From Solirubrobacter deserti (GTDB taxonomy: Bacteria > Actinomycetota > Thermoleophilia > Solirubrobacterales > Solirubrobacteraceae), in NCBI RefSeq assembly GCF_027587175.1, contig NZ_JAPCID010000033.1, positions 1 through 64,000 of the forward strand: a DNA stretch of 64,000 nt. The letters are read 5' to 3'. Made by a program: the position numbers and the translations under genes. Of the stretch, positions 1-8,572 are shown piece after piece. Under the pieces are notes generated by a model. That model saw only the letters and a list, made by a program, of their open reading frames with translations. It was not told the DNA's origin and ran no database searches. The stretch's first letter is position 1, and the number at the start of each line of letters is the position of its first letter.

Positions 1-135
1 GACGGCACGGCAGCCGGCAGCAACCGCCCGGCGGCCGGCGCCGACGCGCCGCCCCGCGCGGTCACGGCGCGGCGCGGGACCGGGCCCGCCACCGCGGCTG
101 GACGCGCCGCACAGGACGAGGCGCGGTTGTTCTAG
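1..135 (+). CDS. C-terminal fragment of an unidentified protein
   Basis: The first 44 codons are open and end in TAG at 133-135; the gene starts outside the window. The visible tail is rich in Ala, Gly, Arg and Pro, as in a disordered linker, and ends QDEARLF. A terminal Gln...Leu-Phe peptide resembles the sliding-clamp binding tails of some DNA repair and polymerase proteins, but seven residues cannot decide this. Its stop overlaps the stop of the facing HD-GYP gene in one CTAG. I do not recognise the protein. Confidence 0.5.
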   Translation, partial: DGTAAGSNRPAAGADAPPRAVTARRGTGPATAAGRAAQDEARLF

Positions 136-1232
136 GCGGCGGCCGGCTCGGCCGTCATGTCGACGACGAGCTCTTCGACGCCGGTCGAGCCGACGACGCG
201 GACCGTCGGGGAGTCCGGGTCCTCGAGGGAGACGTGGGAGACGACACCGGCGCGGCCGTCGGGCAGGACGATCTCGTGACCGACCGGGTACGGCATGACG
301 ACGGCGCGGAAGTGGGCGACGACGCTCGGGCAGAACTGCGTCCCCGAACCCTCGCGGATCACCCGCACGCCGACGTGCGGGGGCGCGGCGGGCTTGTAGA
401 CGCGCTCGCTGGTGACGGCGTCGTAGACGTCGGCGATGGCCGCGATGCGCGGGAACTCCTGGACCTGCGCGCCGAAGATGCCGTCCGGGTAGCCGGAGCC
501 GTCGATGCGCTCGTGGTGGTCGCGGACGACGCTCAACGACAGCGGCGACAGGTCGGCCGGGCGCAGCAGCTCGACGCCGGTCGCCGTGTGCGTCCTCATG
601 ATGTCCATCTCGGCGTCGGTCAACCGGCCGGGCTTGTTGAGGATCTCGGGCGGGACGGCGAGCTTGCCGACGTCGTGCACCAGCAGGCCGACGCCCAGCT
701 TGCGCAGGCGTTCCTCGAGCCGGTCGTAGCGGCGGCGGCCGCGGAAGTCGGTCCAGCCGTCGGTCTGCCACGCGCGGCGCGCGATCAGCAGCCCGAGCAG
801 CGTGACCTGGACGCTGTGCTTGTGCGTGTAGTCGTCGAAGGCGTTCAGGTCGTCCAGCGCGAGCGCGGCCTCGGGGCAGTCCAGCAGGTCGTTGACCATC
901 GAGTCGGCGACCTCGCCGAGCGACTCGACGACCTCTCGCGGCATCCCCGAGCCGGACCGCAAGGCCGTGTTGGCGGCGCTCAACGCACCCGCGGTGGCCT
1001 TGTGGACCTTCGCGCGCGTCTCGGGCGTCAGCGGCTCGGCGATGTCGATGTCGGCGCCCAGCTCGTCCTCGATCCACACGCTCCCGACGCCGGCCTTGGG
1101 CAGCAGGTCGGCGTAGCGCGAGGACAGCGTCACCCCCGCCCGCAGCAGGGGCGCGGTGCCGGGCGGCCCGGCGATGACGTCGCGGGCGAGCTCGACACCG
1201 TCGCGGATCTTGCGTGAGGGGATCAACCGCAC
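132..1232 (-). CDS. HD-GYP domain phosphodiesterase
   Basis: This is a predicted cyclic-di-GMP phosphodiesterase of the HD-GYP class. The metal-binding HD motif is visible as HDVGK, followed by the histidine motif DHHE and the signature GSGYPDG, then DVYDAVTSERVYKP, all typical of the family. The N-terminal 100 residues resemble the small domain preceding HD-GYP in Gram-positive proteins, which usually begins with a few residues, a basic stretch and then 'LARDV'. That favours the GTG at 1232 (366 residues) over the GTG at 1298. A longer open frame upstream overlaps xseB and is unlikely. No membrane segment or receiver domain is seen, so the input signal is unknown. It may act with the GGDEF-EAL protein at 15443-17713 in cyclic-di-GMP turnover. 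Confidence 0.9.
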   Translation of the reverse strand: MRLIPSRKIRDGVELARDVIAGPPGTAPLLRAGVTLSSRYADLLPKAGVGSVWIEDELGADIDIAEPLTPETRAKVHKATAGALSAANTALRSGSGMPREVVESLGEVADSMVNDLLDCPEAALALDDLNAFDDYTHKHSVQVTLLGLLIARRAWQTDGWTDFRGRRRYDRLEERLRKLGVGLLVHDVGKLAVPPEILNKPGRLTDAEMDIMRTHTATGVELLRPADLSPLSLSVVRDHHERIDGSGYPDGIFGAQVQEFPRIAAIADVYDAVTSERVYKPAAPPHVGVRVIREGSGTQFCPSVVAHFRAVVMPYPVGHEIVLPDGRAGVVSHVSLEDPDSPTVRVVGSTGVEELVVDMTAEPAAA

Positions 1233-1326
1233 GACCCGGTTGATCGACCGATCAAGTCCGGTCTTGATCGCACAACTCCTCCCACGAACAGCGAGCACGG
1301 TCGACAACGCCCGCCGGTCGCGCCGG

Positions 1327-1332
1327 TAGCCT
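1327..1332 (+). promoter_or_regulatory. -10 box for leaderless xseB
   Basis: TAGCCT lies 8 nt before the xseB ATG and no ribosome binding site is present. This places the expected transcription start at or next to the start codon, so the mRNA is probably leaderless. The same layout recurs at several other genes in the window. Confidence 0.5.
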
Positions 1333-1340
1333 GGCTGGTC

Positions 1341-1562
1341 ATGGCCGCCGAGGACACGCTGACCTACGAGACCGCGAGCACCCGCCTGGAGGCGATCATC
1401 GCCCGCTTGGACTCGGGCGAGGCGGGGCTGCGCGAGACGCTGGATCTGTGCCGCGAAGGGCGCGGGCTCGTCGAGTTCTGCGCCGCCGAGCTCGACGCCG
1501 TAGGCCAGGGCCTCGAGGAGCTGCGCCTCGACGAGCTCGTCGCCCGCCTGGAAGCCGCCTAG
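1341..1562 (+). CDS. xseB: Exodeoxyribonuclease VII small subunit
   Basis: XseB is the small subunit of exonuclease VII, which degrades single-stranded DNA in both directions; several XseB copies coat one XseA. The protein is 73 residues, normal for the family. It shows the standard pattern YETASTRLEAIIARLDSGEAGL followed by an LDLCREGRGLVEFC-like helix and a final acidic helix. The ATG at 1341 has no Shine-Dalgarno sequence but a TAGCCT box just upstream. The partner xseA is not visible. The stop TAG (1560-1562) overlaps the stop of the convergent reductase gene in one CTAG. Confidence 0.93.
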   Translation: MAAEDTLTYETASTRLEAIIARLDSGEAGLRETLDLCREGRGLVEFCAAELDAVGQGLEELRLDELVARLEAA

Positions 1563-2509
1563 CCGACCTTCACGATCGTCCGGCCCTGGAGCTCGCCCTT
1601 CAGGACGGCGTCGAGGGCCGTCTCGAGCTCGTCCAAGGCGATCTCGCGGGTGATCGTGTCGTCCAGGTGCGGCGGGCGCAGGTCCGTGGCCAGCCGCGCC
1701 CACGTCTCCCGGCGCGCCTCGATCGGGGTCTGCACGGAGTCGACGCCGAGCAGCGAGACGCCGCGCAGGATGAACGGCAGCACGGTCGTGTCAAGCTTGA
1801 TGCCGCCCGTGTTGCCGCACGCGGTCACGGCCGCGCCGTACTGGAGCGAGCGCACGACGCCCGCCAGGGTCGCGCCCCCGACGCAGTCCACCGCGCCCGC
1901 CCAGCGCGACTTCTCCATCGGCCGTGACGCGTCGCCGGCGGCCTCCTCGCGCGAGATCACCTCCGCGGCGCCCAGGGACCGCAGCCAGTCCGGGTCCTTG
2001 CCCGAGGACGCCACGACCTCGTAGCCGCGCGCGGCGAGGATGTCGACCGCCGTGGAGCCGACGCCGCCGCTCGCACCCGTCACGAGCACGGGGCCGTCCC
2101 CCGGCTTCAGGCCCGCAGCCTCGAGCGCGATCACGCAGCGTGCGGCGGTGTAGCCGGCCGTGCCCAGCGCCATCGCCTGGCGCGCGCTCAGACCTTCTGG
2201 CAGCGGCACGAGCCACTGCGACGGCACCCGCGCCTGCTCGGCGTACCCGCCGTGGTGGGAGACGCCGAGGTCGTAGCCGTGCGCGAGCACCGCCCGGCCG
2301 TCCGCGGTCACGCCCGCGAGATCGATCCCCGGCACCAGCGGCGAGATGCGCGCCACCTGGCCCTTGGCGATCGTCGCCAGCCCGTCCTTGTAGTTCACGC
2401 TCGAGTACTCGACGTCGACGACCACGTCGCCTTCGCCGTCGAGCTCGAAGTCCTCGCGCAGGCCGCGCGTGACTCCGTCTTCCGTCTTCTCCGCAACGAA
2501 TGCCCGCAT
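1559..2509 (-). CDS. AcuI/YhdH-type acrylyl-CoA reductase-like oxidoreductase
   Basis: This is a medium-chain dehydrogenase/reductase of the YhdH/AcuI group, whose studied members reduce acrylyl-CoA or quinone-like substrates with NADPH. At 316 residues it has normal length. The N-terminal substrate fold includes SSVNYKDGLA and VPGIDLAG, both hallmarks of this group. The nucleotide-binding site appears as VLVTGASGGVGSTAVDILA, and the C-terminus has the usual LLGVDS and IVKVG. No zinc ligands are evident, as expected. The start is ATG 2509 or the adjacent GTG 2512; a TAACCT box lies 6 nt before the GTG, suggesting a leaderless transcript. The exact substrate cannot be read from sequence. Confidence 0.88.
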   Translation of the reverse strand: MRAFVAEKTEDGVTRGLREDFELDGEGDVVVDVEYSSVNYKDGLATIAKGQVARISPLVPGIDLAGVTADGRAVLAHGYDLGVSHHGGYAEQARVPSQWLVPLPEGLSARQAMALGTAGYTAARCVIALEAAGLKPGDGPVLVTGASGGVGSTAVDILAARGYEVVASSGKDPDWLRSLGAAEVISREEAAGDASRPMEKSRWAGAVDCVGGATLAGVVRSLQYGAAVTACGNTGGIKLDTTVLPFILRGVSLLGVDSVQTPIEARRETWARLATDLRPPHLDDTITREIALDELETALDAVLKGELQGRTIVKVG

Positions 2510-2521
2510 CACGCGAGCAGG

Positions 2522-3214
2522 TTACGCCTGTGTGCCGCCGCCCTCGTCAGCGCCCACCAGGCCGGAGCGGACGGCCAGCAGCGCGACCTCGGCCCGGCGC
2601 TCCAGGCGGGGCATGTCCTCGAGCCCGAACAGGCGCGCCAGCAGGTCGAGCTCCTGGGTGACGACCTCGACCTCGATCCCGGTCTGCTCGGCCACTTCGA
2701 GGTCCGAGTTGGGGTTGAAGCCGTCGCCGTCGGCGAACAGCGGCCGGCAGAGCGCGCGCAGGATGCGCTGCTGCTGCTCGGAGAAGCGCGGCGTGGAGGA
2801 CAGCTCGGCCTCGACCATCGTCGGACCGGGGCCGCCGATGCCGGGCTGGTGGAAGCCCATGATCGTGCGCCCGATCTTCACCAGGTCGCCGTCGGCGAGC
2901 CGGCGCCGGCCCGCGAGCCGCAGGCCGTTGACCCACGTGCCGTTCTGGGACCAGCCGTCGTCGACGATCGTCCACTCGCCCGCGCGATACGCGAGCTCGG
3001 CGTGCAGACGCGACGCCTCCGGGTCCCACGGCAGCGAGATGTCGGCCTCGTAGCGGCGCCCGACCGTGATCGAGTCCGAGGAGGCCTCAAGGTTGAAGAT
3101 CCGCTGCCGGCCGTCACCATCGCGGAAGACCAGGAACGGCACCCCGCGTTCCACCGCAGCCTGACGCTGCTCTCGCTCTTCAGGTGTCTTGCTTCCGAGC
3201 GTCAAGGGCTCCAT
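2522..3214 (-). CDS. FHA domain protein
   Basis: This 230-residue protein has a forkhead-associated domain, which binds phosphothreonine peptides. The domain spans roughly residues 30-120, with the typical SITVGRR strand, the SRLHAEL motif (Ser-Arg...His contacting phosphate), and NGTWVNG. The C-terminal 90 residues are helical and acidic and contain a possible winged-helix-like segment. No kinase or phosphatase lies beside it, so its partner is unknown. The start at ATG 3214 opens directly upstream of the divergent dehydrogenase gene, which suggests a shared promoter region at 3215-3338. Confidence 0.88.
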   Translation of the reverse strand: MEPLTLGSKTPEEREQRQAAVERGVPFLVFRDGDGRQRIFNLEASSDSITVGRRYEADISLPWDPEASRLHAELAYRAGEWTIVDDGWSQNGTWVNGLRLAGRRRLADGDLVKIGRTIMGFHQPGIGGPGPTMVEAELSSTPRFSEQQQRILRALCRPLFADGDGFNPNSDLEVAEQTGIEVEVVTQELDLLARLFGLEDMPRLERRAEVALLAVRSGLVGADEGGGTQA

Positions 3215-3338
3215 CTGTGCGCCTGACCCTACGCCGTACCGCCCCGTCCGGCAAGTGCGTGCGGTCTGTCACACGACGGGACCGAGACGGAAGTTACGTT
3301 TCGCACTTACTGGCGGAGCGACCTTCCAAGGGAGTGCC

Positions 3339-4130
3339 ATGTCGGAGCGCCTGGCCATCGCGGGAACCGGAGCCATCGCATGCGGCCTGGCGGCCGTCGC
3401 CGCCACGCGGGGCGAGGTAACCGTGCTCGCGCGCTCCGAGGCGTCCTGCGACGAGGCGAGCGCCAAGGTCGGAGCGCTGTGCGACAAGCTCGGCTTGAGC
3501 GTGAACGGCAACGTGCGCGTGAGCCGCGACCCGGACGTCCTGCGCGACGCGACGTTCGTCGTGGAGGCGATCGTCGAGGACCCCGAGACCAAGGCCGCGT
3601 TCTGGCGGGACCTCAACGGCCACGTGCCGGCCGAAGCGGTCCTGGCCACCACGACCTCGAGCCTCCCCGTGAGCGACCTCGCGCGCGCAAGCGGGCACCC
3701 GGAGCGCTTCGTCGGCCTGCACGTGTTCAATCCCGTGCCCAGGATGGACCTGGTCGAGCTCGCGTTCCCCGAGGAGGCGAGCGACGCCACCCGCCGGCGC
3801 GCCCGCGCGCTGTGCGAGGCGTTGGGCAAGACGGCGGTCGAGGTTCCGGACACGCCCGGCTTCGTGGTCAACCGCCTGCTGTTCCCACTGCTGTTCGAGG
3901 CCGTCCGCCTGATGGAGCGCACCGGCCTGCAAGCGGAGGCGATCGACACCTGCATGCGGCTCGGCGCCGGCCACCCGATGGGCCCGCTCGCCCTGCTGGA
4001 CCTCGTCGGCCTCGACGTCAGCGCCGCGATCGGCCGCACCATCGACGTCGAGATCCCCGCCACCGTGGACCGCCTGATCGCCGAGGGTCGGCTCGGACGC
4101 AAAGCGGGTCACGGATTCCACACGTATTGA
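3339..4130 (+). CDS. 3-hydroxyacyl-CoA dehydrogenase (3-hydroxybutyryl-CoA type)
   Basis: The 263-residue protein matches NAD(P)-dependent 3-hydroxyacyl-CoA dehydrogenases, which interconvert 3-hydroxyacyl- and 3-oxoacyl-CoA. It opens with the dinucleotide fold GTGAIACGLA. It then has FVVEAIVED, the TSSLPVSDLA stretch, the signature GLHVFNPVPRMDLVE, and the C-terminal domain start DTPGFVVNRLLFP. It ends GRKAGHGFHTY, the usual terminus. It is slightly shorter than the usual 280-290 residues. The start ATG at 3339 has an AAGGGAG-like ribosome site and precedes the nucleotide-binding strand by only a few residues, as in the family. It may serve fatty acid oxidation or butanoate metabolism; no other beta-oxidation gene is nearby. 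Confidence 0.9.
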   Translation: MSERLAIAGTGAIACGLAAVAATRGEVTVLARSEASCDEASAKVGALCDKLGLSVNGNVRVSRDPDVLRDATFVVEAIVEDPETKAAFWRDLNGHVPAEAVLATTTSSLPVSDLARASGHPERFVGLHVFNPVPRMDLVELAFPEEASDATRRRARALCEALGKTAVEVPDTPGFVVNRLLFPLLFEAVRLMERTGLQAEAIDTCMRLGAGHPMGPLALLDLVGLDVSAAIGRTIDVEIPATVDRLIAEGRLGRKAGHGFHTY

Positions 4131-4159
4131 TTTACATCGGGGGAATGTTTAGCTAGGAT
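4131..4159 (+). promoter_or_regulatory. Sigma-70-type promoter for a small RNA
   Basis: TTTACA (4131-4136) and TAGGAT (4154-4159) are separated by exactly 17 nt, an almost ideal vegetative promoter placed right after the dehydrogenase stop. No open reading frame follows. The predicted start is near 4166, leading into the hairpin region. Confidence 0.6.
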
Positions 4160-4165
4160 TGAGAT

Positions 4166-4430
4166 CGCGTTGGGAGCATCAGCTTCGCGACGATCTTCTC
4201 ATCGCACCCCTCCTCCAGAACCACTTCCCGGCCGCCTCGCTCCCCTGAGGCGGCCGGAGGTGTTTAAGGGGTGAGTTCGAAGTCGGGACATCCCTCCGCC
4301 CCACCCCGATCATCCGACCCTCCAAGAGGTGCAGGGCCCTTAAACACGTCGCGCCCGGGTCTCGCTCCCCTGAGCCCGGGCGCTGCGTGCTTACTCGGTC
4401 GATCCTCCCCAGGATCTCCCTCTCTCTCCT
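4166..4430 (+). ncRNA. Candidate small RNA with repeated C-rich hairpin loops (6C-RNA-like)
   Basis: The gap between two convergent genes holds a promoter and then strong structure. Hairpin 1 has perfect 11-bp arms (4228-4238 with 4247-4257). Hairpin 2 has 12-bp arms with one bulged T (4351-4363 with 4372-4383). Both have the same 8-nt loop, GCTCCCCT, closed by CTC/GAG. A third small hairpin (4401-4406 with 4411-4416) has a CCCC loop and is followed by a pyrimidine run, a possible terminator. An 11-bp inverted repeat (4260-4270 with 4337-4347) could pair hairpin 1 and hairpin 2 into a larger fold. Two GC-rich hairpins with C-rich loops is the layout of the actinobacterial 6C RNA, though here the loops have four consecutive C, not six. 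The 3' end is uncertain. Confidence 0.55.
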
Positions 4431-4512
4431 CCTCAACCGCCGGAGCGGCAAGTTGGCTGGCGGCAAGGTAGCGCGTTAAGCGCGAAAGTGCAATTCGTCA
4501 CGCAGTTTCATT

Positions 4513-5835
4513 TCAGGACTGGACGTTCGGCTCGGCCTTCGGAACGGACCGATTGCGGATGCGAACGGCCTCGATCCGGTTCTCGCGGACGCTCTCCACG
4601 CGGATGGAATAGCCGTTGTGCACGACCGTGTCGCCCCGCTTGGGAAGCCGCCCCAGCTCGCCGAAGACGAAGCCGCCGACGCTGTTGTAGGCGTCGGAGT
4701 CCACCGGCAGCTCGAGGCCGTAGTCGATCAGGTCGGTGATGGCGACGTGGCCGCGCACGAACCAGTCGCCGTTCGCGAGCCTGCGAACTTCGCCGCCCTG
4801 AGGGTCGGTTTCGTCGTCGATCTCGCCGACGACCTCCTCGATGATGTCCTCGACCGTGACGATCCCCGCGGTCCGTCCGTACTCGTCGATCACGACGGCC
4901 AACGAGGACCGCGCGCGTTGCAGGTCGGCCAGCAGGTCGTCGAGCGGCTTGGTCTCCGGGACGATCGGGATCTCGCGCACGAGTCCCTCGACCTTCGCCT
5001 CCGGGCCCTCGGTGAGCAGCAGCTGCGCGAGCTGGTTGGAGTGCACGATGCCCTTGACGCGGTCGCGGTTCTCGTCCTCGGTCACGACCAGCCGCGTGTG
5101 CCCGCTCGACACGCACCGCCGCAGCGCGGTCTCGACGTCCTCGGACGTGTCCACCGTGATCACGGCCGGCGCCGGCGTCATCACCTGGCGCGCCTGCTGC
5201 TCGTGCAGGTGGAAGACGCCCGTGAGCATCCCCGCCTCGCCGGGATCGAGCTTGCCGCCCGTCACGGACTCCTGGATCAGCACCCGCAGCTCCTCCGGCG
5301 ACTCGCCCTCGTCCAGCTGTCCCGCCGTCTTGACGCCGACGAGGCGCAGGATGCCGTTGGAGGTCGCGTTCAGCGCGCTGATGAAGGGCGAGAAGACCCG
5401 GGTGAAGATCAGCAGCGGCCGCGCGCACCAGCGGGCGACGACCTCGGCCTTCTGGATCGCGTAGATCTTCGGGACCTGCTCGCCGAGCGTGATGTGGAAC
5501 GAGGTCGTGATCAGGTACGCGAGCCCGACCGAGATCACCGTCGAGAGCCAGTGTGGGACCTCCTCGCCCACGATGTCCTCGATCAGCTGGCCGATCGCCG
5601 GCTCGCCCAGGAAGCCGAGCCCGAGCGACGTCAGCGTGATGCCGACCTGCGCCGCGCTGAGGTAGCGCGAGAGGTCGTCCATCATGTTCACCGCGGTCGC
5701 GGCACCGCGCTTGCCCTCGTCCGCGTCGGTCTGCAGGTGGGCCTTGCGCGAGCGCACCAAGGCGAACTCGGCGGCCACGAAGAACGCGTTCAGCAGGATG
5801 AGGACGAAGACCGCCAGCAGCAGCAGGGCGATCAT
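4513..5835 (-). CDS. CNNM/CorC-type membrane protein with paired CBS domains
   Basis: The 440-residue protein belongs to the hemolysin-C/CNNM family, proposed to export or regulate Mg2+ and other divalent ions. The N-terminal DUF21 domain (about residues 1-190) has four hydrophobic segments, beginning with a strongly hydrophobic stretch at residues 2-22 and containing LGEQVPKIYAI-type text. A pair of CBS domains follows (about 205-330, including QVMTPAPAVITVD and VVIDEYGRTAGIVTVED). The CorC_HlyC domain comes last (about 345-425, with the typical DAYNSVGGFVFGELGRLP). Start is ATG 5835. It faces the candidate small RNA at its 3' end. Confidence 0.92.
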   Translation of the reverse strand: MIALLLLAVFVLILLNAFFVAAEFALVRSRKAHLQTDADEGKRGAATAVNMMDDLSRYLSAAQVGITLTSLGLGFLGEPAIGQLIEDIVGEEVPHWLSTVISVGLAYLITTSFHITLGEQVPKIYAIQKAEVVARWCARPLLIFTRVFSPFISALNATSNGILRLVGVKTAGQLDEGESPEELRVLIQESVTGGKLDPGEAGMLTGVFHLHEQQARQVMTPAPAVITVDTSEDVETALRRCVSSGHTRLVVTEDENRDRVKGIVHSNQLAQLLLTEGPEAKVEGLVREIPIVPETKPLDDLLADLQRARSSLAVVIDEYGRTAGIVTVEDIIEEVVGEIDDETDPQGGEVRRLANGDWFVRGHVAITDLIDYGLELPVDSDAYNSVGGFVFGELGRLPKRGDTVVHNGYSIRVESVRENRIEAVRIRNRSVPKAEPNVQS

Positions 5836-5894
5836 GCGTCCCTCCGACTTCGAGGGGTCTCGTCGTCAGGCATCAAGGGGCGACGGGGCGAATG

Positions 5895-6140
5895 CTACCC
5901 GAGCGCGTCGATCCGCTTCGCCATCGCGTGATCGTTGTCGGTCAGCGCGCCTTCGGAGTGGGTGGTGAGCGTCAGGCGCACCTTGTTCCATTCGTGGACG
6001 AGGATGTCGGGATGGTGGTTGGCCTCCTCGGCGGCGTCGGCGACCCGGTTGACGAACGCCATCGCGGCCTTGAAGTCCTCGAACGCATAGTCGCGGACGA
6101 GCGACTCGCCGTCCTGGCGCCATACTGCGTCTGAGGCCAT
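5895..6140 (-). CDS. Pterin-4a-carbinolamine dehydratase
   Basis: This enzyme dehydrates 4a-hydroxytetrahydrobiopterin, recycling the pterin cofactor of aromatic amino acid hydroxylases. The conserved EANHHPDI, VRLTLTTH, the following Gly-x-Leu-Thr and the terminal Asp-x-x-Met-Ala-Lys-x-Ile are all present. With the ATG at 6140 it is 81 residues, about 15 shorter at the N-terminus than usual; the ATG at 6146 adds two. The ATG overlaps the ATG of the divergent gene inside one CATG (6138-6141), so the two mRNAs must be leaderless or start inside each other. No aromatic hydroxylase gene is visible, so the substrate in vivo is uncertain. Confidence 0.88.
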   Translation of the reverse strand: MASDAVWRQDGESLVRDYAFEDFKAAMAFVNRVADAAEEANHHPDILVHEWNKVRLTLTTHSEGALTDNDHAMAKRIDALG

Positions 6141-7026
6141 GCGCATCGTCTCCCTCGTCCCCTCGGCCACCGAGACGCTCTTCGCCCTGGGACTCGGGGA
6201 GGAGGTCACCGCCGTGACGCACGAATGCGACCATCCGGCGGACGCGCTGAATCTACCCAAGGTCACGCGGGACGTAATCGGTCAGGGCCTCTCGCCCGCC
6301 GAGATCGACCGTGCCGTCCGCGAGCTCACCGAGCAGGGCCGCTCGATCTACGAGCTCGACGAGCCGACGCTCACGCGCCTGAAGCCGGACCTGATCGTCA
6401 CGCAGGCCCTGTGCAGCGTCTGCGCCGTGTCCGTGGACGACGTGCGCGCGATCGCCGCCCGGATGGACCCGGTGCCGGAGATCGTCAGCCTGGACCCGCA
6501 CACGCTCGGCGAGGTGCTCGGCGACGTCCGCACGCTCGCCCAGGCCACCGACCGCAAGGACGCGGGCGTGGACCTCGTCAACGACGCCGCGGCCCGCATC
6601 GACCGCGTCAAGCTGGCGGTGCGCGGTGCCGAGCCGATCCGGGTCGCGATGCTCGAGTGGCTCGATCCTGTCTTTGTGGGCGGCCACTGGGTCCCGCAGC
6701 TGATCGAGTACGCGGGCGGTGTCGACCTGCTCGGCCTCCCGGGCGAGCCGTCCGAGCAGCGCACGTGGGAGGAGGTCGCCGCGGCGGCGCCGCAGGTCGT
6801 GGTGGTGGCCCCGTGCGGCTACGACGTCGAGCGCGGCGTGCAGGAGGCGCGGCAGTACCGCGCCCAGCTCGACGCGCTCGGCGCCGACCGGATCGTGGTC
6901 GCCGACGCCTCCGCCTGGTTCTCACGCCCCGGCCCGCGGCTCGTGGACGGCCTGGAGTGGCTCGGCCACGCGCTGCACCCGGACCGGGTCCCGCCGCCCC
7001 TGGGCGGCGTCAGAGCACTGGATTAG
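6139..7026 (+). CDS. BtuF-like substrate-binding protein without signal peptide
   Basis: This 295-residue protein has the fold of the BtuF/FhuD periplasmic binding family (COG0614): MRIVSLVPSATETLFALGL, then VTHECDHP, LKPDLIVTQ and a C-terminal DGLEWLGHALHP. There is no signal peptide or lipobox; the mature fold begins at residue 1, so it should be cytoplasmic or needs another export route. Proteins of this kind are often annotated as cobalamin-binding. No ABC permease or ATPase of the BtuCD type is adjacent. The start ATG at 6139 shares the CATG with the divergent dehydratase gene. The 3' end overlaps the rhomboid gene by 17 bp. Confidence 0.82.
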   Translation: MRIVSLVPSATETLFALGLGEEVTAVTHECDHPADALNLPKVTRDVIGQGLSPAEIDRAVRELTEQGRSIYELDEPTLTRLKPDLIVTQALCSVCAVSVDDVRAIAARMDPVPEIVSLDPHTLGEVLGDVRTLAQATDRKDAGVDLVNDAAARIDRVKLAVRGAEPIRVAMLEWLDPVFVGGHWVPQLIEYAGGVDLLGLPGEPSEQRTWEEVAAAAPQVVVVAPCGYDVERGVQEARQYRAQLDALGADRIVVADASAWFSRPGPRLVDGLEWLGHALHPDRVPPPLGGVRALD

Positions 7027-7801
7027 ACGCGAGCGCCACCGAGGCCGCGATCGCCACCGCGCCGGCCGCGACGCTGAACCCGACGGCGAGCGGCAGCGAG
7101 TTGCGCCGCCGCCGCGACAGCTCCTCGATCACGAACGTGGTGAGCAGGCCGCCCACGAGCCCGCCGAGGTGGCCGCCGATCGAGATGTTCGGAATCAGGA
7201 ACGTGATGCCGAGGTTGAGCGCGAGGATCGGCAGCAGGCCGGAGTCCATCAGCGGGATGTTGCGGTTGCGGGCCATCACGATCGCCGCGCCGAGCAGGCC
7301 GTAGACGGCGCCGGACGCGCCGAGCGTCGAGGCATCCCAGGACAGCAGCATCACGCCCACCGACCCGGCCAGCAGGGACACGAGGTAGATCGCGACGAAG
7401 CGCGCGTGCCCGAGCGCCGGCTCGATCATCCGGCCGAGCCAGAACAACGCCAGCCCGTTCATCAACAGGTGGAAGATGCTCGTGTGCAAGAAGCCCGACG
7501 TGAGCAGCCGCCAGTAGTCGCCGTCGGCCACGCCCGGCCCCCACAGCACCATCTCGTTGACGGCGTTCTGGCTGCTGGACGCGCCGAGGAAGATGGCGAC
7601 GTTGATGCCGAGCAGGATGTAGGTGGCGATCGGATCGACCGCCATCGAGCGCAGGTTGCGCACCTGCGTCTTCTGCTGCGAGCACTCGGGGCAGCGCATG
7701 CCGACCGGGGTCGGGGTCATGCAGTCGGGGCAGATCGGGCGCCCGCAGTTCGAGCACGAGACGCCCGTCTCACGGTCAGGGTGGCGGTAACAGGTGGCCA
7801 T
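7010..7801 (-). CDS. Rhomboid family intramembrane serine protease with zinc-ribbon N-terminus
   Basis: The 263-residue protein has an N-terminal cysteine-rich module (Cys 4, 16, 19, 24, 27, 37, 40) resembling a B-box or double zinc ribbon. A six-helix rhomboid core follows. The catalytic serine is in GASGAVYG (Ser163) and the histidine in IGGHLGG (His211). The HLLMN motif (about 111-115) of rhomboids is also present. Rhomboids cleave substrates within the membrane; the cytoplasmic zinc module may bind a partner or substrate. The start ATG 7801 precedes the first zinc ligands directly, so the upstream seven codons are excluded. Substrates are unknown. Confidence 0.92.
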   Translation of the reverse strand: MATCYRHPDRETGVSCSNCGRPICPDCMTPTPVGMRCPECSQQKTQVRNLRSMAVDPIATYILLGINVAIFLGASSSQNAVNEMVLWGPGVADGDYWRLLTSGFLHTSIFHLLMNGLALFWLGRMIEPALGHARFVAIYLVSLLAGSVGVMLLSWDASTLGASGAVYGLLGAAIVMARNRNIPLMDSGLLPILALNLGITFLIPNISIGGHLGGLVGGLLTTFVIEELSRRRRNSLPLAVGFSVAAGAVAIAASVALASNPVL

Positions 7802-7838
7802 CGTTGACGGCGAAGCTAGCACCGCTTTCTTTAGATTT

Positions 7839-8572
7839 TCATAGCGACCGCTGGTAGACCGCGAACGCGCGCGTCGCGAACCAGGCGGAGAGGACGGTGA
7901 GTGCCGCCAGCAGGCCGATCCTGAGCGGTTCCGGGTCGCGTGCGGCGACCGCAGCCCAGTCGACCGGGTTGAACCTGGCGACGGTCTCGATCCAGCCCGG
8001 CGCGAGGCTGAGCTGCATCAGCGCGCTCGAGAGAAACGTCAGCGGGAGCAGCAGCAGCGACACCGCGCCGATCAGCGACTCCCGCTGGCGCGTGAGCACG
8101 CCCAGCCCGTTGGAGAGCGAGGCGAAGCTCGCCGCCAGCAGCGCGGCCACCAGCAGCAGCGCGCCGGCGTGCGCGACCTCGGCGCCCATCAGCAGCGCCA
8201 GGCCGATGATCAGCAGCGTCTGCAGCAGCACGGACACCACGCACTGCGCGACGCTGCCGACGTTGAACGCGCCGCGCCAGGCGGGGGTGACGAGCATCCG
8301 GTCCATCACGCCGCTGTTGATGTCCTCGATGAAGCCCATGCCGGTCCAGCCGGCGCTGGAGACCGCGAGCATGACCACGATCCCGGGCGTCAGGTAGTCG
8401 AGGTAGTCGCCGCTGCCGCCGAAGCCCGGGATCTGCGTGACGGCCTTGAACAGCGCGCCGAACAGCAGCAGCCAGATCAGCGGCTGGACGATCGTGATCA
8501 GCAGGAACGCGGGCTGCCGGGCGAGGACGCGGAAGTAGCGCAGCGAGACCTGCCAGCTCTGCCGGATCTCCG

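Noticed and set aside
4618-5931. 437-codon plus-strand frame
   Set aside because: Antisense to the CNNM/CBS gene with intact domains.
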